From NCBI GenBank assembly GCA_050485405.1, contig JBJHBI010000002.1, positions 1 through 64,000 of the forward strand: a DNA stretch of 64,000 nucleotides, written 5' to 3'. Below the pieces are notes generated by a model. That model had not been told where the DNA came from and did not search any database. It saw only the letters and a list, made by a program, of their open reading frames with translations. The stretch comes from Saliniramus sp050485405 (lineage in GTDB: Bacteria > Pseudomonadota > Alphaproteobacteria > Rhizobiales > Beijerinckiaceae). Position 1 is the stretch's first letter. Each line of letters begins with the position of its first letter. The translations under genes and the position numbers were made by a program. Shown in pieces: positions 16,416 through 26,719 of this stretch.

Positions 16416-18662
16416 TCAGCCGAAACGATTGTTCTTGGGGAAACCCTTGGGTGGCAGGCGCCCGGATTCGGCCCGGTTACCGAGCCAGCCGCCGGCGAGA
16501 TCCTCGGGCGAGACGGTCCAGGTGCGCCCCGACGTATCGAGCCAGGTGAGCCCGTCGGCGAGGGTGAAGACCTTGGCGTCGGACACGCCGCCATCCTTGT
16601 AGCGCTGAAGCCGCACGCCCTTGCCGCGCGACATCTCCGGAATCTGGTCCATCGGGAAGGCGAGGAGCTTGCGGTTCTCGCCGATGATCGCGACGTGATC
16701 CCCTACAGCCGGAACGCAGATCTTCGCGCTGGTCTTGTCGTCGACGTTGAGCGCCTGCTTGCCCTTGCGCGTATTCGCGACGAGCTGGTCGGTCGGCGCG
16801 ACGAAACCGCGTCCGTCCGAGGCCACGAGCAGAACCTTGGTCCCCGGCTCGTGGACGAAGGCGGTGACGATCTCGGCATCCTCGTCGAGATCGACCATCA
16901 GCCTGATCGGATCGCCGAAACCGCGCCCGCCCGGCAGCTTGGCCGCATCGAGGGTGAAGATACGCCCGTTCGAGGCAAGCGCGAGGATCTTGGAGGTGGT
17001 CTGCGCGTGGAAGCCGAAGGCGAGGGCGTCGTCACCCTTGAATTGCAGATTGCCCAGATCGTTCTGGTGCCCCTTCAGCGCGCGGATCCAGCCCTTTTGC
17101 GAGACGATCACGGTGACCGGCTCGCGCTCGACCATGGCTTGTGTGAAATCGATATCGGAGGTATCCGGCGCGTCGTCGAAGGAGGTGCGGCGTTTGCCGA
17201 GCGCGGTTTCGCCGCCGAAATCCTTGCGCACTTCACGGATCTGCTTCGCGACGACCTTCCACTGTTTCGCTTCGGATTCGAGCAGCGCCTCGGTCTGCCG
17301 CTTTTCCTCGGTGAGCTCGTCGAATTCGCGCTTGAGCTCCATCTCCTCGAGCTTGCGCAACGAGCGCAGGCGGGTGTCGAGGATGGCGTTGGCCTGGATT
17401 TCGGTGAGTTCGAAGACGCGCATCAGCTCCTGCTTGGGCTCGTCCTCCTCGCGGATGATCTGGATCACCCGGTCGAGATCGAGATAGATGATCAGCAGGC
17501 CGCCGAGAATTTCGAGCCGGTGCTCGATCTTGCCGAGTCGGTGGCGCGAGCGGCGGATCAGCACGTCGCGGCGATGGTCGAGCCAGGCGCGCAGGGCCTC
17601 GGCGAGGCCAATCACGCGCGGCACCGTGCCGCCGACGAGCACGTTCATGTTGAGCGGCACGCGCGATTCGAGATCGGAGAGCTTGAACAGCGATTCCATC
17701 ATCAGCACGGGATCGACATTGCGCGCCCGCGGCTCGATGACGACGCGCACGTCCTCCGCCGATTCGTCGCGGATATCGCCGACGAGCGGCAATTTGCGCT
17801 CCTGCAGAAGCTCCGCGATCTTCTCGATCAGCCGCGCCTTCTGGATGCCGTACGGGATCTCGGTGACGACCGCCGCCCAGGCGCCGCGTCCGCCATCTTC
17901 CTTGTGCCAGCGCGCGCGCACGCGAAATCCGCCGCGCCCGGTGCGATACGCTTCCGCGATCATCTCCTTGCGTTCGACGATGATCCCGCCCGTGGGGAAA
18001 TCGGGGCCGGGCACGAAGGTGAGGAGCTGGTCGGAGGAGGTTTCGGGATGTTCGATCAGATAGAGCGCGGCATCGCACAACTCGCCCGCATTATGCGGCG
18101 GGATCGAGGTGGCCATGCCCACCGCGATGCCCTGTGCGCCGTTGGCCAGCAGGTTGGGGAAGGCCGCCGGCAGCACGGAGGGTTCGTCGGTCGAACCATC
18201 GTAATTCGCGCGGAAATCGACCGCATCCTCGTCGATGCCTTCGAGCAGCAGCCCCGCCACCGCCGTCAGCCGCGCTTCCGTATAACGATAGGCGGCGGCG
18301 CCGTCGCCGTCGATATTGCCGAAATTGCCCTGACCGTCGACCAGCGGATAGCGCGAGGCGAAATCCTGCGCGAGCCGCACCAGCGCGTCATAGATCGCCT
18401 GGTCGCCATGGGGATGGAACGAGCCCATCACGTCGCCGACGACCTTGGCCGATTTCTTGAAGGGCGAGTTCGGTGCCAGCCGGAGCAGCTGCATGCCGTA
18501 GAGGATGCGCCGGTGCACGGGCTTGAGCCCGTCGCGGGCATCGGGCAGCGCGCGGTGCATGATCGTCGAGAGCGCATAGGCGAGATAGCGCTCCTCGAGC
18601 GCGTTCTTCAGCGCGACGCTTTCGATTTCGCCGTCGGACGGCGGGTTCACGGGCTTGCCCAT
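16416..18662 (-). CDS. parC: DNA topoisomerase IV subunit A
   Basis: Breaks and rejoins DNA to unlink daughter chromosomes, acting with ParE (not in the window). The 748-residue protein has the GyrA/ParC domain order: breakage-reunion domain with GDVMGSFHPHGDQAIYDALVR near residue 80 and the catalytic Tyr in YRYTEARLT near residue 130, then a coiled coil, then a shortened beta-pinwheel C-terminal domain. The length and the lack of a GyrA box in the C-terminal domain favour ParC over GyrA. It lies between queA and recO on the same strand. Confidence 0.93.
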   Translation of the reverse strand: MGKPVNPPSDGEIESVALKNALEERYLAYALSTIMHRALPDARDGLKPVHRRILYGMQLLRLAPNSPFKKSAKVVGDVMGSFHPHGDQAIYDALVRLAQDFASRYPLVDGQGNFGNIDGDGAAAYRYTEARLTAVAGLLLEGIDEDAVDFRANYDGSTDEPSVLPAAFPNLLANGAQGIAVGMATSIPPHNAGELCDAALYLIEHPETSSDQLLTFVPGPDFPTGGIIVERKEMIAEAYRTGRGGFRVRARWHKEDGGRGAWAAVVTEIPYGIQKARLIEKIAELLQERKLPLVGDIRDESAEDVRVVIEPRARNVDPVLMMESLFKLSDLESRVPLNMNVLVGGTVPRVIGLAEALRAWLDHRRDVLIRRSRHRLGKIEHRLEILGGLLIIYLDLDRVIQIIREEDEPKQELMRVFELTEIQANAILDTRLRSLRKLEEMELKREFDELTEEKRQTEALLESEAKQWKVVAKQIREVRKDFGGETALGKRRTSFDDAPDTSDIDFTQAMVEREPVTVIVSQKGWIRALKGHQNDLGNLQFKGDDALAFGFHAQTTSKILALASNGRIFTLDAAKLPGGRGFGDPIRLMVDLDEDAEIVTAFVHEPGTKVLLVASDGRGFVAPTDQLVANTRKGKQALNVDDKTSAKICVPAVGDHVAIIGENRKLLAFPMDQIPEMSRGKGVRLQRYKDGGVSDAKVFTLADGLTWLDTSGRTWTVSPEDLAGGWLGNRAESGRLPPKGFPKNNRFG

Positions 18663-18684
18663 CTTGTGCTCCGTTCACGATCCC

Positions 18685-19422
18685 TCACGGGCAATCGTTC
18701 TCGCGGGTCAGGCTTTCGACGAAACGCGCACGCTCGGGCGGAGGCGCCCGGTCATTCGGTTCGTAGATCCAGCGCTGGAGAAAATAGCCGGTCAGCGCGA
18801 AGGCTTCAGCCAGCGCCTGCGGCGCAACGCGGTTCGCAGGCCCGTCATACACAAGAAATCGAGGCAGCGTTAAGAGTTTTTCGCGATATGGCGCCCCCGC
18901 CTGTGCACTCACCGCCCGCCCGGTGCGAGGCGAGACGTAAGTGAGATCCTCACGCGTGCCCGTCGCGGCGCAACTGTCGAGGTCGAGACCGAAGCCGAGC
19001 TCGGCCAGGAGCATCAGCTCGAATTCCACGAAGAGCGGCCCCGCCGCCTCGGCATCGGGCAAGGCCTCGCTCAGATGGATCACCGCGTCATAGAGCGCGG
19101 GATGCGGGTCGCGCTCGGGCAGGTAGCGCAGGGAGGCGGCGAGAGCGGCGAAGCCGTAGAGCGCGTGCGGCGCGTCGATGAAGCCCGGCGCGCGCAGCCG
19201 TGTCGCCTCGACCGTGAGCGTGCCCAGATGTTGATCGAGCCGCGCCCGCCAAGTCACCGCGAGGCTGTTGCCCGGCTGGATCAGCGGCAGCGTCTTGCGC
19301 GAGCGCCCGCCATGCAGAAAGCCGAAATGCCGCCCGTGATCGCGCGTCAGCAATTCGAGGAGCACCCCCGTCTCGCCATGCCGGCGCAAACCCAGCACGA
19401 TAGCCTCGTCGCTCCACTCCAT
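18685..19422 (-). CDS. recO: DNA repair protein RecO
   Basis: Mediator of RecA loading in the RecFOR pathway that anneals single-stranded DNA. The 245-residue protein begins MEWSDEAIVLGLRRHGETG, the N-terminal OB-fold of RecO, followed by the helical domain (FVEFELMLLAELGFGLDLDSCAATG) that is the most conserved RecO segment. The zinc-finger cysteines of some RecO proteins are not all present, as is common in Proteobacteria. It is 22 bases upstream of parC on the same strand. Confidence 0.9.
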   Translation of the reverse strand: MEWSDEAIVLGLRRHGETGVLLELLTRDHGRHFGFLHGGRSRKTLPLIQPGNSLAVTWRARLDQHLGTLTVEATRLRAPGFIDAPHALYGFAALAASLRYLPERDPHPALYDAVIHLSEALPDAEAAGPLFVEFELMLLAELGFGLDLDSCAATGTREDLTYVSPRTGRAVSAQAGAPYREKLLTLPRFLVYDGPANRVAPQALAEAFALTGYFLQRWIYEPNDRAPPPERARFVESLTRENDCP

Positions 19423-19537
19423 CGGCGCAGCATCTCCTCGCCCAACGGTTTACGGGATGACGCTGCGCGATGCCAGCACCGAGGGTGTTTTCGAATCGGG
19501 AGGCCGCGTATAGATCCAGGATGGAACGGGTAACGTG

Positions 19538-20926
19538 ATGGCATCGAGCACCACCCTCAATGTGAAGAACCTCGCCGCCCTCGGCGCGGAGCGGCTGGCG
19601 GCGCTGCTGATCGAGACGAGCAAGGGCAATGGGGCGGCGAAAGCCCGCCTGCGTCTCGCACTCGCGGAGGCGCAGGGCTCCGGGGACGTCGCGCGCGAGG
19701 TCGCCAAGCGGCTCACCAGCATTGCCGGGGGCAGGGCGCGCGTCACATGGCGCAGGCGCAAGAAGCTCGTCGATGATCTGGAAACGCAGCGGCGCGCCAT
19801 CACCGAACAGATCGCGCCGTCCGATCCCGCCGAGGCGCTCGAACTGACATGGCGCTTTCTCGCTCTCGCCGCGCCCGTGTTCGAGCGCTGCGACGACGGC
19901 AGCGGGACGGTCATCGCGGTTTTCCACGCCGCATTGCGCGATCTGGGTGAGATCGCGAGCCGGGTCGAGCCTGATCCGCAGGTACTGGCCGACACCGTGT
20001 TCGCAGCGTTGCAGGACAACGATTTCGGCCAGTATGACGGGCTGATCGCGATTCTCGCGCCCGTGCTCGGCGATGGGGGGCTCGCCCGGCTCGAACAGCG
20101 CGTCGAGGAGATTGCCGGCGCGGGGCCTCCGCGCGGCGCGACGCGCGAACATGCCAGACGAGACGAAATCGCGCGCGGGGCGCTGCGGGACATCGCCGAT
20201 GCGCGGGGCGACGTCGATGCGTATATGGCGCAATACGATGCGCATGCGCGTAGTCGCCCGCAGGTCGCCACCGCGATCGCATCGCGCCTCCTGAAGGCCG
20301 ATCGGCCGCAAGATGCGCTCGCGATCATCGAGGGCACGCAGATCGACGAAGGCGGCTACATACCACAATCGTGGAAGCAGATGCGGCTTGCGGTGCTCGA
20401 AGCGCTCGGCCGCCATGACGAGGCGCAGGCGCTGCGATGGAGGTTCTTCGAGGCGGAGCTGTCGGTGGCATTTCTGCGCGATTATCTGAAGAAGCTGCCG
20501 GATTTCGACGATATCGAGGCCGAAGAACGCGCGATCGCCTTCGCCGCGACCCACCGCGATGCCTTCGAGGCTCTGCGGTTCCTGCTGGAATGGCCCGCCC
20601 ATGATCACGCCGCCGCGCTGGTTCTCGCGCGCCGCGACGAGATCGACGGTGATCGCTACGATATTCTGACCCCGGCTGCGGAGGTGCTCGCCGAACGCCA
20701 TCCGCTGGCCGCCACCATCGTCTTGCGTGCGATGGTGGATTTCACCCTGATGCGGGCGCGCGCGACACGGTACCGTCACGCGGCCCGGCATCTGGCGACC
20801 TGCGCCGAACTCGCCGCACTAATCGAGGATTTCGAAGGGCTCGAAAGCCATCAGGCCTATCTGGCCCGATTGAAGAACGAGCACGGGCGCAAGCAAGGGT
20901 TTTGGTCGCGTACGATTGCACAGTGA
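19538..20926 (+). CDS. DUF6880 family protein
   Basis: A 462-residue cytoplasmic protein with no signal peptide or membrane segment, rich in helices that look like degenerate TPR-type repeats. The N-terminus (STTLNVKNLAALGAERLAALL) and the WRRRKKLVDDLETQRRAI segment match a family I recall as DUF6880 in alphaproteobacteria; its function is unknown. The ATG at 19538 is chosen. It is transcribed away from recO and converges on tusA. I cannot suggest a role. Confidence 0.7.
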   Translation: MASSTTLNVKNLAALGAERLAALLIETSKGNGAAKARLRLALAEAQGSGDVAREVAKRLTSIAGGRARVTWRRRKKLVDDLETQRRAITEQIAPSDPAEALELTWRFLALAAPVFERCDDGSGTVIAVFHAALRDLGEIASRVEPDPQVLADTVFAALQDNDFGQYDGLIAILAPVLGDGGLARLEQRVEEIAGAGPPRGATREHARRDEIARGALRDIADARGDVDAYMAQYDAHARSRPQVATAIASRLLKADRPQDALAIIEGTQIDEGGYIPQSWKQMRLAVLEALGRHDEAQALRWRFFEAELSVAFLRDYLKKLPDFDDIEAEERAIAFAATHRDAFEALRFLLEWPAHDHAAALVLARRDEIDGDRYDILTPAAEVLAERHPLAATIVLRAMVDFTLMRARATRYRHAARHLATCAELAALIEDFEGLESHQAYLARLKNEHGRKQGFWSRTIAQ

Positions 20927-20984
20927 CTTCGCAATACTGCATCATCGCGCCTGCAGGCCGGAAGTCGCGCGCAGTAGGTGCTCG

Positions 20985-21230
20985 TCAGCCGCCGGTGGCG
21001 TCCGCCTTGCGGATGCGGAAGATCAGGAGGTCGCCGTCGCGGCTCTGCTCCTCGATATGGTCGCGCGTCTCGCCGATCAGATGCGGGATGTCGATCGCGG
21101 CCATCGGGTCGGTGCATTCGACGCGAATGATCGTGCCCGCCGCGACGCGCGAGAGCGCCTTGCGCGTCTTCAGGGCGGGGAGGGGGCATTTCAGCCCGCG
21201 CAAATCGAGCAGGGTATCGCTATCGGCCAT
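20985..21230 (-). CDS. tusA: TusA/SirA-family sulfur carrier protein
   Basis: Small sulfur-relay protein of the TusA family, used in thiolation of tRNA or in molybdenum cofactor and other sulfur transfers. The 81-residue protein has the family motif LRGLKCPLP (CPxP) near residue 14, whose Cys carries the persulfide, and the beta-alpha pattern ending in FRIRKAD. Length matches (about 75-80). No other tus gene is near, and in this lineage TusA paralogues also serve other pathways, so the acceptor is unknown. Confidence 0.85.
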   Translation of the reverse strand: MADSDTLLDLRGLKCPLPALKTRKALSRVAAGTIIRVECTDPMAAIDIPHLIGETRDHIEEQSRDGDLLIFRIRKADATGG

Positions 21231-21320
21231 GGGCGCCTGTCTGATCGGTTGGCATCTCGCGAGATATACTGCGGGAGAAATGGCGCGGAACCGGTCGGCT
21301 GACCAGCCCGCGCCATGTGC

Positions 21321-24032
21321 TTACGCCTGAAGCCGCTCCAGCGCTTCGCTCACCTTGGCCCGCCGGGCGAGGGCGGTCTCGCGCCGTTCGCGCTGTTCCT
21401 CGACCACCTCTTCCGGGGCACGTTTGAGGAAATCGGCATTGCCGAGCTTCGCGTCGATCTTCTTCACCTCGCCATCGAGCTTGCCGATCTCCTTGTCGAG
21501 ACGCGCGCGTTCGGCGGCGATGTCGACGACGCCTTCGAGCGGCAGGGCGGCGACGGCACCGCGCACCAGCAATTGCACGCTGGCCTTCGGTGCGGCGGAA
21601 GCGGTCTCGATCGTCTCGATGCGCGCGAGCCGCTTGATCATCCCGTCCCAACGCGCGACGCGGGCGGCGATCGCCTCGTCGGGATTGATCAGTTGCAGCG
21701 TGATCTGTGCGCCGGCGGGGACATTCGTCTCGGCGCGGGCCGAGCGGATCTCGCTGACGAGATCGACGATCCAGCCGATTTCGGCATCCGCCGCGTCGTC
21801 ACGCAGATGAGCGAGCGAGGGCCATGCGGCAAGCGCGAGCAGGGGCTCGTCGCGGGCGGAGCCCGTCTCGCCCTTCACCGCCCAGAGTTCTTCGGTGAGG
21901 AAGGGCATGAAGGGGTGGAGCAGCTTGCAGATCTGGTCGATCACATAAGCCGTGGTGGCGCGGGTCTCGTCCTTGGCCGGGCCATCCTCGCCCTGGAGAA
22001 CGGGTTTGGCGAGTTCGAGATACCAGTCGCAGAACACGTTCCAGACGAAGCGATAGGCTGCGCCCGCCGCCTCGTTGAACTTGTATTCGGTGATCCCCGC
22101 CTCGATCTGCGCCGCCGCATTGGCGCATTCGGAGAGCACCCATTTGTTGAGGGTGATCTCGACCTTCGTCGGATCGAAATCCGCGACGCGCTCGCAGCCG
22201 TTCATCTCGGCGAAGCGCGCAGCGTTCCAGATCTTCGTCGCGAAATTGCGGTAGCCCTCGACGCGCTGCATCGACAGCTTGATGTCGCGCCCCTGCGCGG
22301 CCATGGCGGAGAGGGTGAAACGCAGGGCGTCCGCGCCGTATTTCTCGACCACGTCGAGCGGATCGATGACGTTGCCCTTCGATTTCGACATCTTCGCCCC
22401 CTTCTCGTCGCGGACGAGGGCGTGGATATAGACCGTGTGGAAGGGCGTCTGATCCATGAATTGCAGGCCCGACATCATCATCCGGGCGACCCAGAAGAAG
22501 ATGATGTCGAAGCCCGTGACGAGCACGTCGGTGGGATAATAGCGCTTCAGCTCCGGCGTCTCGTCCGGCCAGCCGAGCGTCGAGAACGGCCACAGCGCAG
22601 AGGAGAACCAGGTATCGAGGACGTCCTCGTCGCGGCGCAGCGGCACGTCGCGGCCATGTTTCGCGCGCGCCTGCTCCTGCGCTTCCGCCTCGTCATAGGC
22701 GACGAAGGCATTGCCGTCCTCGTCGTACCAAGCCGGGATCTGGTGGCCCCACCAGAGCTGGCGCGAGACGCACCACGGCTCGATGTTCTCAAGCCACTGG
22801 AAATAGGTCTTCTCCCAATTGTTCGGCACGAAGCTGGTGCGCCCGTCGCGCACGGCGGCCATCGCCTTCTCGGCCAGCGGCTTGACGTCGACATACCATT
22901 GATCGGTCAGATAGGGCTCGATCGGCACGCCGGAGCGGTCGCCATGGGGGACGGTGTGGGTGTTGGCCTCGATCTCCGCGAGGAGCTCGCGCGCCTCCAT
23001 CATGGCGATGATGCGCTTGCGGGCCTCGAACCGGTCGAGCCCGTGCAGGCCCATCGTCTCGGCGAGATCGGCGCTCTCGGCCAGGCCTTCGAGGAAATCC
23101 TCGTTACCTTCGAGCGTGATCCGCGCTTCCGGATCGAAGATGTTGACCATGCGCAGGTTCTGGCGCTTGCCGACATCGAAATCGTTGAAATCATGCGCCG
23201 GCGTCATCTTCACCGCGCCGGAGCCGATTTCCGGGTCGGAATATTCGTCGGCGACGATCGGGATGCGGCGTCCGACCAGCGGCAGGATCGCGAACTTGCC
23301 GACGAGATCCTTGTAGCGCTCGTCCTCCGGATGCACCGCGATGCCGGTATCACCGAGCATGGTCTCGGGGCGCGTCGTCGCGACGGTGATGAAGCGGCCG
23401 GGCTCGCCTTCGATCGGATAGCGGAAATGCCAGAGATGGCCCTTGATCTCGAGCTGCTGCACTTCGAGATCGGAAATCGCCGTCTGGAATTTCGGATCCC
23501 AGTTCACGAGGCGCTTGTCGCGATACATCAGCCCCTGGCGATGGAGCTCGACGAAGAAGCGCAGGACCGCCTTCGAGAGCCCCTCATCCATGGTGAAGCG
23601 CTCGCGCGACCAGTCGCAGGAGGCGCCGATGCGCTCCAGCTGCTGGCGGATGCGCCCGCCGGATTCTTCCTTGAAGGCCCAGACTTCTTCGAGAAACTTC
23701 TCGCGCCCGAGGCTGCGGCGATCCGGTCGGCCCTCGGCGGCGAGCTTGCGCTCGACGACCATCTGCGTGGCGATGCCGGCATGATCGGTGCCCGGTTGCC
23801 AGAGCACGTCGCGCCCGCGCATGCGCTCGAAACGGCAGAGGATGTCCTGGATCGTGTTGTTGAGCGCGTGGCCCATATGCAGCGAACCGGTCACGTTCGG
23901 CGGCGGGATCACGATGGTGTAGGGCTTCGCATCCTTGCGCTCGGGGCGCCCGGCGCGGAATGCACCCGCATCGTTCCAGCGCACGGCGATGCGCGCCTCG
24001 ACGGCGGCGGGGTCGAAGGTCTTGTCCATCAT
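21321..24032 (-). CDS. valS: Valyl-tRNA synthetase
   Basis: Charges tRNA-Val and edits threonyl-tRNA-Val. The 903-residue class I enzyme shows the HIGH-type motif PPPNVTGSLHMGHAL near residue 39, the KMSKS motif AKMSKSKGN near residue 550, the CP1 editing insertion between them and a C-terminal coiled coil (LDKEIGKLDGEVKKIDAKL). Length fits bacterial ValS (about 880-950). There are two adjacent ATG codons at the start; either would do. Confidence 0.96.
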   Translation of the reverse strand: MMDKTFDPAAVEARIAVRWNDAGAFRAGRPERKDAKPYTIVIPPPNVTGSLHMGHALNNTIQDILCRFERMRGRDVLWQPGTDHAGIATQMVVERKLAAEGRPDRRSLGREKFLEEVWAFKEESGGRIRQQLERIGASCDWSRERFTMDEGLSKAVLRFFVELHRQGLMYRDKRLVNWDPKFQTAISDLEVQQLEIKGHLWHFRYPIEGEPGRFITVATTRPETMLGDTGIAVHPEDERYKDLVGKFAILPLVGRRIPIVADEYSDPEIGSGAVKMTPAHDFNDFDVGKRQNLRMVNIFDPEARITLEGNEDFLEGLAESADLAETMGLHGLDRFEARKRIIAMMEARELLAEIEANTHTVPHGDRSGVPIEPYLTDQWYVDVKPLAEKAMAAVRDGRTSFVPNNWEKTYFQWLENIEPWCVSRQLWWGHQIPAWYDEDGNAFVAYDEAEAQEQARAKHGRDVPLRRDEDVLDTWFSSALWPFSTLGWPDETPELKRYYPTDVLVTGFDIIFFWVARMMMSGLQFMDQTPFHTVYIHALVRDEKGAKMSKSKGNVIDPLDVVEKYGADALRFTLSAMAAQGRDIKLSMQRVEGYRNFATKIWNAARFAEMNGCERVADFDPTKVEITLNKWVLSECANAAAQIEAGITEYKFNEAAGAAYRFVWNVFCDWYLELAKPVLQGEDGPAKDETRATTAYVIDQICKLLHPFMPFLTEELWAVKGETGSARDEPLLALAAWPSLAHLRDDAADAEIGWIVDLVSEIRSARAETNVPAGAQITLQLINPDEAIAARVARWDGMIKRLARIETIETASAAPKASVQLLVRGAVAALPLEGVVDIAAERARLDKEIGKLDGEVKKIDAKLGNADFLKRAPEEVVEEQRERRETALARRAKVSEALERLQA

Positions 24033-24211
24033 GGCTTTGGCCGGTCGTGTCCGTGTTGACGAATGAGAATGGGTCGTTGCGCTAGAAAAAGCAGCGGCGC
24101 CGACAAGTCAACCTGTGCGAAACAAGTCGACCGGTGCGAATGATGCCGGGAGGCGGCTGGCGGCGCTGTCGGCGGTGCGGCAGGGCAGGGTGCGACGTGG
24201 GATGATCCGCT

Positions 24212-24967
24212 TCAGCGGCCGCCGCGTGATACCCGCTCGATCTCGGCGCGTACCATCCGCTCGACGATGGTCGGCAGATTGTCGTCGAGCCATACCTTGA
24301 GCATCGGCCGCAGCATCTCCTTGACCAGATCGTCGAGCGTGCGACCGTTATTCGCGAGCACGGTATGGGCGAGCTGGTTGAAGGCGCTGCCGACCGCCTC
24401 GTCGGTCGCGCGGGAGAGCAGGCGCTCCTCGTCGACGAAGGCCTGCTGCGGCGGTGCAGTATAGGCCGGCTCCGGGTCGAAGGCGGGTTCCGGCTCCGGC
24501 TCCGGCTCGGCTGCATGGCTGAATTCGAGGCCGCCGTCGTCTTCCATGTCGTCCTCGGCGCCGATCGCGTCGAAAGCGGCGTCGATGGCGTCTTGTCCCT
24601 GGAGGGTTTCCGGTTCTTCCTCTTCTTCGTCGGTGGAGACGGCGTCGAAGTCGATCTGACCGTCATCGCCGCGAAAATCGATATCGTCATGGTCCAGTTC
24701 GAGATCGGCGGGCGGTACGGGCTCGCCGACTTCGGCGAGATCGAGGATGTCGTCGTCTTCCTCGCCCTCGTCCTCTGCCGATGCGGCCTCGAAGGCGTCG
24801 GGCATCTCGGCACCGTCATCGCCGATCGCATCCGCCATCGCCTGTTCGAAGGGATCTTCCTCGTCACCCTTTCTGGCAGCTTCCTGATCGTCGGCGATGA
24901 TGCGCCGGATCGAAGCCAGAATCTCTTCCATAGAGGGTTCGTCGGTCTTCGGATTAGCCTGGCTCAT
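24212..24967 (-). CDS. popZ: PopZ-like polar organising protein (DUF2497)
   Basis: Polar scaffold protein that in Caulobacter and its relatives anchors the chromosome origin and cell-cycle regulators. The 251-residue product has the short N-terminal helix EPSMEEILASIRRIIADDQ, a long acidic low-complexity linker rich in Glu, Asp and Pro, and a C-terminal helical region (VKEMLRPMLKVWLDDNLPTI) that drives assembly in PopZ. This layout and length are diagnostic. It lies between valS and the tolC-like gene, all on the minus strand. Confidence 0.9.
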   Translation of the reverse strand: MSQANPKTDEPSMEEILASIRRIIADDQEAARKGDEEDPFEQAMADAIGDDGAEMPDAFEAASAEDEGEEDDDILDLAEVGEPVPPADLELDHDDIDFRGDDGQIDFDAVSTDEEEEEPETLQGQDAIDAAFDAIGAEDDMEDDGGLEFSHAAEPEPEPEPAFDPEPAYTAPPQQAFVDEERLLSRATDEAVGSAFNQLAHTVLANNGRTLDDLVKEMLRPMLKVWLDDNLPTIVERMVRAEIERVSRGGR

Positions 24968-25116
24968 GCGAAACTCTCACCGCAATCGAGTGCGCCGACG
25001 GCGAGAATCACCCGCCGTTACATCTGTTATGGTTAAACGAAGCGGCGCAGATGCGCAAAGGGGCACAAGGGTTTCGCCCACAGGCGATTTGCCGGATCAG
25101 CGCGATGCCCGATGCC

Positions 25117-26529
25117 TCAATCGCCGGAGGGCGTCGAGGTGCCCCAGATGCGCCCGCGTACCTGCTCGTAATGCTCGCGCGAGTCGTATTCGACGACGGC
25201 GAGGCCGAGCTGGCTCGGCGTCAACCGGCCCATGGCCTGGACCAGCGAATAGGCCGCGACGACCCGGTCGCGCTGGGCTGTGATCAGGTTGACGCGCGCG
25301 TTGAGCAGTTCCTGCTGCGCGTTCAGCACGTCGAGGGTCGTGCGCTGGCCGACGCGGGCCTCCTCGCGCACGCCGGTGAGGGCGGTCTCCGCCGCCTCGA
25401 CCTGGATCTCCGCCGCCTCGATCTGCGCCGTCGCCGCTTCGAGCGAACCCCATGCGATGATCACGTTGGAGCGGACTTCCTCGCGGGCCTGTTCGAGATC
25501 GAAGCGGAACTCGTTCACGGTCTCCTTCGCCGCGCGCACCCGCGCGGAAACCTCGCCGCCCTGATAGAGCGGTACCGTGAGCTGCGCGGTGATCGAGGCG
25601 CTCGTCTGGCGATCACCCCGCTGCGCGGCGTCGAAGCGCCGGTCGATCGAGCCGCGAACGCTCGCACGCGGCATGAGTTCGGCTTCCGCCACGCGCACCG
25701 CGATCTGTGCGCCGTCGAGGGCGTGACGCGCGGCGATGATCGCCGGATTCTCGGTGAGACCGAATTGCATGGCGACGTCGAGATTGCCGGGAATGAGGGC
25801 TTCCGGCGCGCGACCGGGGCCGAGTTCACGCGGCTCCACGCCGATGATCTGGCGATAGCGACCGATATTGGCGCGCAGATTGGCCTCGGCGAGGCTGACC
25901 TGCGAGCGCGCCGAGGCGAGCCGCGATTCGGCCTGCGCGACGTCGGTGCGGGTCACTTCGCCGACCTCGAACCGGTCGCGCGACTGCCGCAGCTGCTCGT
26001 CGAGCACTTCGACGTTGTTGCGCTGGAGATTGAGGATCGCGGTATCGCGCAGGACGTTCATGTAGATTTCGGCGCCGCGGAACAACGTCTGCTGAACCGT
26101 GGCCTCGAGCCGCATGCGCGCGGCGAGAACCTGCGTTTCCGCGCGGCGAACGGCGTTGCTGGTGCGCCCGCTGTCGAAGATGTTCTGTGTGATCTCGAGG
26201 CCGATGCCGCGCGGATCGCGCGATGTCGATGTGGTCCCGCCGGTGATCGGATCGGGCCGCCATGTGATCTGGCTGCCGATATCGGCGGTGGCGTTGATGC
26301 GGGGGCGGTAGCCCGAGCGCGCTTGCGGCACGCCCTCGTTCGTCGCGCGCAGGCTCGCGCGGGAAGAGTTGATGATCGGGCTGTTCTGGTAGGCGCGGGC
26401 GAGGGCCGTGTCGATCGTCTCCGCCTGCGCCGCGCTGCCCGCAGGCAGGGCTGCCATCGCGAAACCGGTCAGGAGAAGACCGGTGGTCGCGAGGAAAGTG
26501 ACGAAGGGACCCCGTTTTGCTCTGGTCAC
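25117..26529 (-). CDS. tolC: TolC-family outer membrane efflux/secretion protein
   Basis: Trimeric outer-membrane channel for type I secretion or multidrug efflux. I choose a GTG at 26529: a signal peptide follows (RAKRGPFVTFLATTGLLLTG, cleaved after AQA), giving 470 residues, close to TolC length. Two tandem coiled-coil halves are visible, and conserved motifs include the N-terminal ALARAYQNSP, IGSQITW-type strands and a C-terminal LLNARVNLITAQRD. No inner-membrane partner is adjacent, so it probably serves several exporters. The isoaspartate methyltransferase gene lies directly upstream. Confidence 0.88.
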   Translation of the reverse strand: MTRAKRGPFVTFLATTGLLLTGFAMAALPAGSAAQAETIDTALARAYQNSPIINSSRASLRATNEGVPQARSGYRPRINATADIGSQITWRPDPITGGTTSTSRDPRGIGLEITQNIFDSGRTSNAVRRAETQVLAARMRLEATVQQTLFRGAEIYMNVLRDTAILNLQRNNVEVLDEQLRQSRDRFEVGEVTRTDVAQAESRLASARSQVSLAEANLRANIGRYRQIIGVEPRELGPGRAPEALIPGNLDVAMQFGLTENPAIIAARHALDGAQIAVRVAEAELMPRASVRGSIDRRFDAAQRGDRQTSASITAQLTVPLYQGGEVSARVRAAKETVNEFRFDLEQAREEVRSNVIIAWGSLEAATAQIEAAEIQVEAAETALTGVREEARVGQRTTLDVLNAQQELLNARVNLITAQRDRVVAAYSLVQAMGRLTPSQLGLAVVEYDSREHYEQVRGRIWGTSTPSGD

Positions 26530-26719
26530 GAAATGCTTCCCGTTGCTGCGCCACCTTGACGATCCTGCGCGCGGATTTCGTCCCTGAAGGACTCGATCTG
26601 CTTCCTCAATGTAAACCCGTCTCACTCTCGGCGAAACCCGGGCGGCGCATCCGGCGCAATTGCGGCGCGGTCGTGGCTTTTTCGCAACGCCCCGATCGCC
26701 GCCGGAATGGGCTCCGTCC